Assembly (NCBI RefSeq): GCF_032248695.1
Contig: NZ_JAVHXC010000003.1
Span: 248,001 to 312,000 of the forward strand
Source of the DNA: Dietzia sp032248695
GTDB lineage: Bacteria; Actinomycetota; Actinomycetes; Mycobacteriales; Mycobacteriaceae
Direction: 5' to 3'
DNA: 64,000 nt
Shown here: one piece after another, positions 58,942 to 64,000 of the stretch
Layout: every line of letters begins with the position of its first letter
Position numbering within the stretch: position 1 is the first letter of the stretch
Translations under genes and position numbers: made by a program
The notes under the pieces: generated by a model
Database searches by the model: none
Seen by the model: the letters and a program-made list of their open reading frames with translations, nothing else
Told to the model about the DNA's origin: nothing

Positions 58942-59994
58942 TCATCGGGCGGCCCCCAGCGCGGAGTTGGGGTCGGCCTTCATGACCGGGCCCAGCGAGG
59001 CGGCGGCGCCGGCCAGGCCGAGCCCGGCGAGCAACGCCGCGGGCAGGAGCGTCGTCCCCTCCGACACCACGAACGGCACGGTGCCTCCCGCGGCCAGGCC
59101 GAGGAGGGCGACGACCCCCACCCCGCCACCGATGCCCACGGCCAACACGATCGCGGCCTGCCCGATCGAATCGCGGACGACCACGGTCGTGGACGCGCCG
59201 AGCGCCTTGAGCACGGCCACATCGCGACGGCGCTGCATTCCCCACACGGTGAAGAACGCCCCCACGACCAGCGCCGTGACCGCCAGCAGCATGTAGGTCA
59301 TGGTGCTCAGCGAGGTGTTCTCCGCCCGGTGCGAGGGCAGCGCGCCCACGAGTCCCGCGGGGTCGACCAGCCCGAGTCCCTGGTTCGCCACAGCGGACTC
59401 AGGGAGTGCGTTCGCCGACACCGCCATGGTGGTGGCCGCGCCGCCGCGAGGGGCGATCTCCCTCCACGTGTCGAGGTCGGTCACCAGCACAGGCGTGTGC
59501 GAGTGCCACAGATCGCCGGCGTCCCCGGAGACCGCGAGTGTGTGGCCGCTGATTCCGATCTCCGCCGCGCCGCCGCCCACCTCGTCGTCGACCCCGGTGG
59601 ACACGAGGACCTCCCCCCGCGGCGGCGGGGACACCGAGCCCACCGGCTCCGCCAGGCCCACGGCGACGGCGGACGCGCCCGTCTCCGTCCCGTCGTCGAC
59701 GGTGACCCGGGCGAGTCCCACCGGCACGGCGGAGGGGTCCAGCGCCGAGATCTCCTCCACCTGCCTGTCGGTGAGGGCCGCGCGATCGAGGTCGACGACG
59801 CCTTTGTCGTCAGTGGGCAGGACAAAGCTCGATCCGCCCGAACCGAGCGCCCGGAGAGCGGACACGCTCTGGTTCGCCAGACCGGCGGTCAGACCGAGCA
59901 GGCCCGCCACCAGAACCGACAGCAGCAGCACGACCCCGGTGATGAGGGCGAAACGCCACCTCGCGGTACGGAGGTCACGAAGTGCGAAGAACAT
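58942..59994 (-). CDS. hrtB: Heme exporter permease, FtsX-like
   Basis: 350 residues, four helices: one at the N-terminus (FALITGVVLLLSVLVAGLLGLTAG, about 16-39), a large external domain (about 45-225) and three C-terminal helices starting MTYMLLAVTALVVGAFFTVWGMQRRRDVAVLKALGAS. This is the MacB/FtsX-type permease layout of HrtB. The opening MFFALRDLRTARWRFALI is characteristic. ATG at 59994; divergent from chrS with a palindromic region between. First gene of hrtB-hrtA. Confidence 0.85.
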   Translation of the reverse strand: MFFALRDLRTARWRFALITGVVLLLSVLVAGLLGLTAGLANQSVSALRALGSGGSSFVLPTDDKGVVDLDRAALTDRQVEEISALDPSAVPVGLARVTVDDGTETGASAVAVGLAEPVGSVSPPPRGEVLVSTGVDDEVGGGAAEIGISGHTLAVSGDAGDLWHSHTPVLVTDLDTWREIAPRGGAATTMAVSANALPESAVANQGLGLVDPAGLVGALPSHRAENTSLSTMTYMLLAVTALVVGAFFTVWGMQRRRDVAVLKALGASTTVVVRDSIGQAAIVLAVGIGGGVGVVALLGLAAGGTVPFVVSEGTTLLPAALLAGLGLAGAAASLGPVMKADPNSALGAAR

Positions 59995-60077
59995 GGTTTT
60001 CCCTTTCCGACGGCATACCTCAAGGCTCGACTCACAGGCCCCACACCGGATCGACCGCGAGGTTGGTTCTCCGGCAC

Positions 60078-60106
60078 CGAAAGGCGGGTCCCGCCTCCAC
60101 CTTTCG
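60078..60106. promoter_or_regulatory. ChrA-site candidate between hrtB and chrS
   Basis: CGAAAGG (60078-60084) and CCTTTCG (60100-60106) are inverted, enclosing GGCGGG-T-CCCGCC (60083-60095), which is itself a perfect palindrome. Together they span the divergent promoter region, the expected binding site of the adjacent response regulator. The GC-rich inner palindrome could instead be a transcript hairpin in either leader. Confidence 0.5.
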
Positions 60107-60147
60107 ATGGATGCCGGACCCGGTTCGCGGCGACTAGCGTCGAGCGG

Positions 60148-61368
60148 GTGACCCCTGCACCAGCCAGCGCCGCGGAGCTCCCGCCCGAGTCCGCGGGCGT
60201 GCGTGTGGTGTTCACGCAGCTCCAGATCGCGCTGCACACGCTGGTGGCGGCGCTGCTCGTGCTCACCCTGATCGGCGCGCACAGCAGCACCCACGGCGTC
60301 CTCAACGTCCCTGCAGTGGTGACCGCCGCGGGATTCGCCGCGGTGTATTGCATCGGGACCGTGTGGGAGCGCCGTCGCGAGGCGACCCGCACCATCCGTC
60401 TGGGGTGGCTGGGCGTCGTCGTCGGGCTGTGGGCGGCTCTCGTCGTCCAGGTCCCCGAGGCCGCTTACCTGGTGTTCCCGCTGTTCTTCCTGTCCCAGTT
60501 CCTCCTCGGCGTGTGGGCGGGCGCGGCGGCGGTGGTCCTCCTCGCCGTCGTGGCCGTCCTGGCCCTGGGCCTGCATGGCAGCTTCACCGCGGCGGGGATC
60601 ATCGGGCCGGCGGTGGGGGCGCTCGTGGCTCTCGGCCTGGGGGCCGGCGTGCGCGCGCTGCACCGCGAGTCGCAGGCCCGGCGCGCGGTGATCGCCGAGC
60701 TCATGGACACGCGCTCCGAGCTCGCCGCGCGGGAACGGGAGGTGGGCCGAGAGGCCGAGCGGACCCGGTTGGCGGGCGAGATCCACGACACCGTGGCACA
60801 GGGACTCTCGAGCATCGGGATGCTGCTGCACGCCGCCGAGCGCGCGGATCCCTCGCATCCCGCGGTCGAGCAGATCCGTCTCGCTCGCGAGGTGGCGCGC
60901 GAGAACCTCACCGAGACGCGCAGGCTCATCGCCGCGCTGCGCCCGGCACCTCTCGACGGCGTCTCGCTGGCCGGTGCCCTGCGCCGGGTCGCCGAGCGGG
61001 TGGAAACCGAGAACCCCGGCGTCGCCGTGTCGGTGGGCGGCGATCTGTCCGCCGACCCCCCGGCGGAATTGTCGGCGGTCCTCGTCAGGGTCACGCAGGA
61101 AGCGCTGACCAACGCGGTCAGGCACGGCGCGCCGGGCGGGATCCGGGTCGCGCTGCACCACCGCCCCGGTTCGGTCACCCTGGAGGTCTCCGACGACGGC
61201 GGCGGCTTCGACACCACCGCCCCTCGCACCGCGGCCTCGTTCGGGCTGGACGGGATGGCCCGGCGGGTCGACGACCTGGGAGGGACACTCGAGGTGGAGT
61301 CCGAGGTGGGCGTCGGCACCACCGTCCGTGCGGTGCTGCCCACGGGGACCGCGGAGAAGGAGCTGTGA
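60148..61368 (+). CDS. chrS: Heme-sensing histidine kinase, ChrS-like
   Basis: 406 residues from GTG 60148. Six helices fill about residues 25-175 with very short loops, so the sensor is within the membrane as in ChrS. The HisKA_3 dimerisation box is RLAGEIHDTVAQGLSSIGMLLH (phospho-His near residue 216), and the ATP-binding domain shows QEALTNAVRHG (N-box), VSDDGGGFD (G1) and FGLDGMARRVDDLGGTLEVES. It should phosphorylate ChrA in response to heme. Its stop overlaps the chrA GTG. Confidence 0.85.
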   Translation: MTPAPASAAELPPESAGVRVVFTQLQIALHTLVAALLVLTLIGAHSSTHGVLNVPAVVTAAGFAAVYCIGTVWERRREATRTIRLGWLGVVVGLWAALVVQVPEAAYLVFPLFFLSQFLLGVWAGAAAVVLLAVVAVLALGLHGSFTAAGIIGPAVGALVALGLGAGVRALHRESQARRAVIAELMDTRSELAAREREVGREAERTRLAGEIHDTVAQGLSSIGMLLHAAERADPSHPAVEQIRLAREVARENLTETRRLIAALRPAPLDGVSLAGALRRVAERVETENPGVAVSVGGDLSADPPAELSAVLVRVTQEALTNAVRHGAPGGIRVALHHRPGSVTLEVSDDGGGFDTTAPRTAASFGLDGMARRVDDLGGTLEVESEVGVGTTVRAVLPTGTAEKEL

Positions 61369-61991
61369 CGAGGGTGCGGGTGCTGATCGCGGATGACCAC
61401 GCGGTGGTGCGGACGGGGCTGCGCGCGCTACTCGCCTCCGATCCGTCGATCGACGTGATCGCCGACGTTGCCGATGCCGGGGCAGCCGTGGAGCGTTGCC
61501 GAATCGGGGACGTCGACGTGGTGCTCATGGACCTGCGCTTCTCCGGCGACGCCACCGCAGGGGTCCGGGCCACGGCCAGGATCAGGGAGCTCGCCGACCC
61601 TCCCCAGGTCCTGGTTCTCACCAGCCACGACACCGACTCGGACATCCTCGGCGCGATCGAGGCCGGCGCCTGCGGATACCTGCTCAAGGACGCCGGTCCC
61701 GACGAACTCCTGGGCGCGGTCCGCGCCGCCGCAGCGGGCGAGAGCGCGCTCTCCCCCACCGTCGCCGGCAAGCTCATGGGCCGGCTCCGCGACCCGCGTC
61801 CACTACTCACCGATCGCGAGACGGAGGTCCTCCGGGCGGTGGCGGACGGTGCCACCAACCGGCAGGCCGCCGCCTCGCTGAACGTGTCGGAGGCGACCGT
61901 CAAAACCCACCTGGTGCACATCTTCGACAAGCTCGGCGTCACCACGCGGACCGCAGCCGTGGCCCGGGCCCGCGAGCTCGGCGCCGTCTAA
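61365..61991 (+). CDS. chrA: NarL-type response regulator, ChrA-like
   Basis: 208 residues, GTGA overlap with chrS. The receiver domain has the acid pair in LIADDHAVVRTGLRALLAS, the phospho-Asp in DVVLMDLRFSGD (about 55), Thr/Ser in VLTSHDTDSDILGAIEAG and Lys in GYLLKDAG. The LuxR-type HTH (about 145-208) includes LTDRETEVLRAVADGATNRQAAASLNVSEATVKTHLVHIF. DTDSDILGAIEAGACGYLLKDAGPDELL is the ChrA/HrrA subgroup. It should activate the divergent hrtBA when heme is high. A broken copy of its 3' end is at 50072-50231. Confidence 0.88.
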   Translation: MTRVRVLIADDHAVVRTGLRALLASDPSIDVIADVADAGAAVERCRIGDVDVVLMDLRFSGDATAGVRATARIRELADPPQVLVLTSHDTDSDILGAIEAGACGYLLKDAGPDELLGAVRAAAAGESALSPTVAGKLMGRLRDPRPLLTDRETEVLRAVADGATNRQAAASLNVSEATVKTHLVHIFDKLGVTTRTAAVARARELGAV

Positions 61992-62084
61992 CCGGGCAGG
62001 CCGATGCTCCCCTGTGCCGCTGGCGACCGGCGGCTGGGCTAGCCTGAGGCACCACAACCGAACACGACCCACAGCACGAGGTGC

Positions 62085-62235
62085 CCCACGGCCGCGAGAG
62101 CGGGCGGAGGGGAGAATCAGGGAAGCCGGTGAGAATCCGGCACAGGGCCCGCTACGGTAACCCGGCCTCTCGCGACACCGCGCCAGCGCGCACCGTCGCC
62201 AGATGAGCCGGGAAGTCCGGAGACCGGCCTCGCGC
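62085..62235 (+). promoter_or_regulatory. Cobalamin riboswitch 5 (chlID leader)
   Basis: CAGGGAAGCCGGTGAGAATC followed by CGGCACAGGGCCCGCTACGG (62118-62157) is the aptamer core, and GCCAGATGAGCCGGGAAGTC with CGGAGACCGGCC (62198-62229) closes it. GCGAGAG (62094-62100) pairs with CTCTCGC (62167-62173) around the core. It lies 35 bp before the cobaltochelatase gene. Boundaries are approximate. Confidence 0.9.
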
Positions 62236-62268
62236 TGACCAGCCTGGCAGACGAGAGCGGGAGCCCCC

Positions 62269-64000
62269 ATGCCATTGCACTACCCCTTCAGCGCTGTCGT
62301 CGGTTCCGACGACATGGCGCTGGCCCTCATCCTCACGGCGGTGTCGCCGTCGGTCGGCGGCGTCCTCATCCGCGGCGAGAAGGGCACGGCCAAGTCCACG
62401 ATGGTCCGCGCCCTCGCCGGGATCCTGCCGCCCATCGACGTGGTCGCCGGCGATCGCTTCTCCAGCGCGCCCGCCGACCGCGGCGCCGCGACCCCCGACG
62501 GGCCCATCCCCCACGACGCGCCGATCGAGTCGCGGCCCGTGCGGCTGGTGGAGCTGCCGCTGGGCGCGTCCGAGGACCGGATCGCCGGGTCGCTGCACCT
62601 GGAGAAGGCGCTCAGCGAGGGCGTCACCGTGTTCGAGCCCGGACTGCTGGCCCGCGCGCACCGCGGGATCCTCTACGTCGACGAGGTCAACCTGCTGCAC
62701 GACCACGTGGTGGACCAGCTCCTCGACGCCGCCGCGATGGGCCGCGTGACCGTGGAGCGCGACGGCGTCTCCGTGGAGCACGCCGCCCGGTTCGTGCTGG
62801 TGGGGACCATGAACCCGGAGGAGGGCGAGCTGCGCCCACAGCTGCTGGACCGCTTCGGCCTCACCGTGGAGGTGGCCGCGCCGCGCGAGCCCGACCTGCG
62901 CGCCGAGGTGATCCGACGCCGCGTGGCGTACGAGACCGATCCGGCCGCGTTCACCGCCGCCTTCGCCGACGACGAGCATGCCCTGCGCGAGCGGATCGTC
63001 GCCGCCCGCGAGCGGATCGGGCAGGTGGAGCTCACCGAGTGGGCGCTGACCAAGGTGGCGACCGTATGCGCGGGGTTCGACGTGGACGGCATGCGCGCCG
63101 ACATCGTCACCGCTCGCACCGCCGCCGCGCACGCCGCGTGGCAGGGCCGCGTCCGCATCACGCGCGAGGACATCCGGGTCGCCGCGCTCATGTCGCTGCC
63201 GCACCGCCGGCGCCGCGCACCGTTCGACGCGCCGGGCCTGGACGAGGAGCTGTTGGAGCGGCTGTTGGGCGACGACGACGAGCCCGATCCCGACCCCCGG
63301 GACGACGCCCCCACCGACGGAACGGACCCCGCGGACAGCGACGAGGGCGCGAGCGAATCGGGCCCCGCGGACGCCCCGTCCGCCGACCAGGCCCCCGCCG
63401 GGGCATCGGCCGAGCACGCCGAGCAGGACGATCCGGCGATTCACCCGCACGGAGGTGAGCAGTCCTCGGAGGAGGGTCACGAGGCCGACGCGGCCGACGA
63501 CCGCGACTACGACACCCCGCCCGAGCCGTTCACCCCATCGGCGGGCGCCGGATCCGAGCCACAGCCCGGCACGCAACCCGGCACCGTGGTCAGCGCATCG
63601 GAGCCGTACCGCACCCGCCTGTTCGCCGTCGCCGGCACGGGCGAGGGCACCACGGGCCGGCGATCACGAGCCCTCACCAGCTCCGGCCGGCGCACCGGCT
63701 CGAGCGCCTTCACCGGCTCGGACCTGCACCTGCCGGCCACGATCCGGGCCGCCGCGCCGTTCCAGGCCGCGCGCGGTCGCGGCACAGTCGGCAGCACCGA
63801 GACCGCCAGCGGGCCCGACGCCTCCGCCGCACGCGGCCCCGACACCCGCCTCCGCCTCGAGCCCCGCGACCTGCGCTCGGCCGTCCGCGAGGGCCGCGAG
63901 TCCAACCTCGTGCTGTTCTGCGTGGACGCCTCCGGCTCCATGGCCGCCCGCACCCGGATGGAACAGGTCAAGACCGCCATCCTCTCCCTGCTGCTGGACG
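62269..64000 (+). CDS. Cobaltochelatase ATPase subunit, fused ChlI/ChlD type, 5' part
   Basis: The frame is open from ATG 62269 to the right edge (577 codons seen; no stop). The AAA+ domain (about 1-330) has FSAVVGSDDMALALILTAVS, Walker A GEKGTAKSTMVRAL (about 37-50), Walker B-like GILYVDEVNLLHDHVVDQLLDAAAMG, and VGTMNPEEGELRPQLLDRFGLTV with sensor 1. An acidic Asp/Glu/Pro linker (about 335-425) leads to a VWA domain whose metal site begins FCVDASGSMAARTRMEQVK near 555. This ChlI-ChlD fusion serves CobN in many actinobacteria. The riboswitch directly upstream supports the cobalt rather than the magnesium role. Confidence 0.92.
   Translation, partial: MPLHYPFSAVVGSDDMALALILTAVSPSVGGVLIRGEKGTAKSTMVRALAGILPPIDVVAGDRFSSAPADRGAATPDGPIPHDAPIESRPVRLVELPLGASEDRIAGSLHLEKALSEGVTVFEPGLLARAHRGILYVDEVNLLHDHVVDQLLDAAAMGRVTVERDGVSVEHAARFVLVGTMNPEEGELRPQLLDRFGLTVEVAAPREPDLRAEVIRRRVAYETDPAAFTAAFADDEHALRERIVAARERIGQVELTEWALTKVATVCAGFDVDGMRADIVTARTAAAHAAWQGRVRITREDIRVAALMSLPHRRRRAPFDAPGLDEELLERLLGDDDEPDPDPRDDAPTDGTDPADSDEGASESGPADAPSADQAPAGASAEHAEQDDPAIHPHGGEQSSEEGHEADAADDRDYDTPPEPFTPSAGAGSEPQPGTQPGTVVSASEPYRTRLFAVAGTGEGTTGRRSRALTSSGRRTGSSAFTGSDLHLPATIRAAAPFQAARGRGTVGSTETASGPDASAARGPDTRLRLEPRDLRSAVREGRESNLVLFCVDASGSMAARTRMEQVKTAILSLLLD

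Noticed and set aside
62152..63576. 474-codon minus-strand open frame opposite the cobaltochelatase ATPase
   Set aside because: It is Arg/Gly/His-rich with no family signal; the plus frame carries clear AAA+ motifs and simply lacks a stop inside the window.
1..64000. tRNA, rRNA, CRISPR arrays and insertion sequences
   Set aside because: I saw no cloverleaf-like TTCGA context, regular spacer arrays, transposase motifs or terminal repeats with target duplications.

Overview
The window is very GC-rich and reads as chromosomal DNA of a mycolic-acid-type actinomycete (order Mycobacteriales). Supporting signs are an LpqN-family lipoprotein, a mycofactocin-type short-chain dehydrogenase, an FprB-like ferredoxin/reductase fusion, a CobIJ fusion, and an hrtBA-chrSA heme locus arranged as in Corynebacterium. 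Dietzia or a close relative is my best guess for the genus, but the sequence alone does not prove it. I see no transposase, integrase, CRISPR array, rRNA or tRNA.

Region 1 (1-10.8 kb) is mostly housekeeping. It holds the end of a diiron oxygenase, fprB, an unusual alpha/beta hydrolase, selO, an LpqN lipoprotein, an SDR and small membrane proteins with CtaG. It ends with cobU, translationally coupled to an MprF-like membrane protein. Region 2 (10.8-17 kb) is a complete fructose phosphotransferase system: fruR-fruK-fruA-ptsH on the minus strand, with ptsI divergent. Region 3 (17-31.8 kb) holds a branched-chain amino-acid-type ABC operon with a divergent TetR regulator, an old yellow enzyme, a small HTH protein with palindromes upstream, an HdeD-like protein and a formamidase. 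It also has a DUF421 gene broken by one in-frame TGA, an MpaB-like oxygenase with a divergent TetR, a 35-codon ORF and a hydrolase.

Region 4 (31.8-49.9 kb) is a cobalamin island. Two adjacent ABC importers each follow a cobalamin riboswitch, and the second carries a FhuF-like [2Fe-2S] protein. A secreted-peptide/membrane-protein pair, possibly a bacteriocin with immunity, sits between the importers and the biosynthetic genes. Next come cobN-cobF-cobA (minus, riboswitch upstream), cobG (plus) and cobH-cobIJ-bluB (plus, with its own riboswitch). A decayed fragment of a ChrA-like response regulator follows bluB.

Region 5 (50.2-55.4 kb) is a zinc importer of the AztABCD type with two different AztD-like proteins and a Zur-like box between divergent aztA and aztB. 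Region 6 (56-64 kb) has cobL-cobM downstream of a heme exporter (hrtB-hrtA), the divergent ChrS-ChrA two-component system, a fifth cobalamin riboswitch, and the 5' part of a fused ChlI/ChlD-type cobaltochelatase subunit that runs off the end. The window therefore encodes much of aerobic B12 synthesis, corrinoid uptake with feedback by riboswitch, zinc acquisition and heme detoxification.
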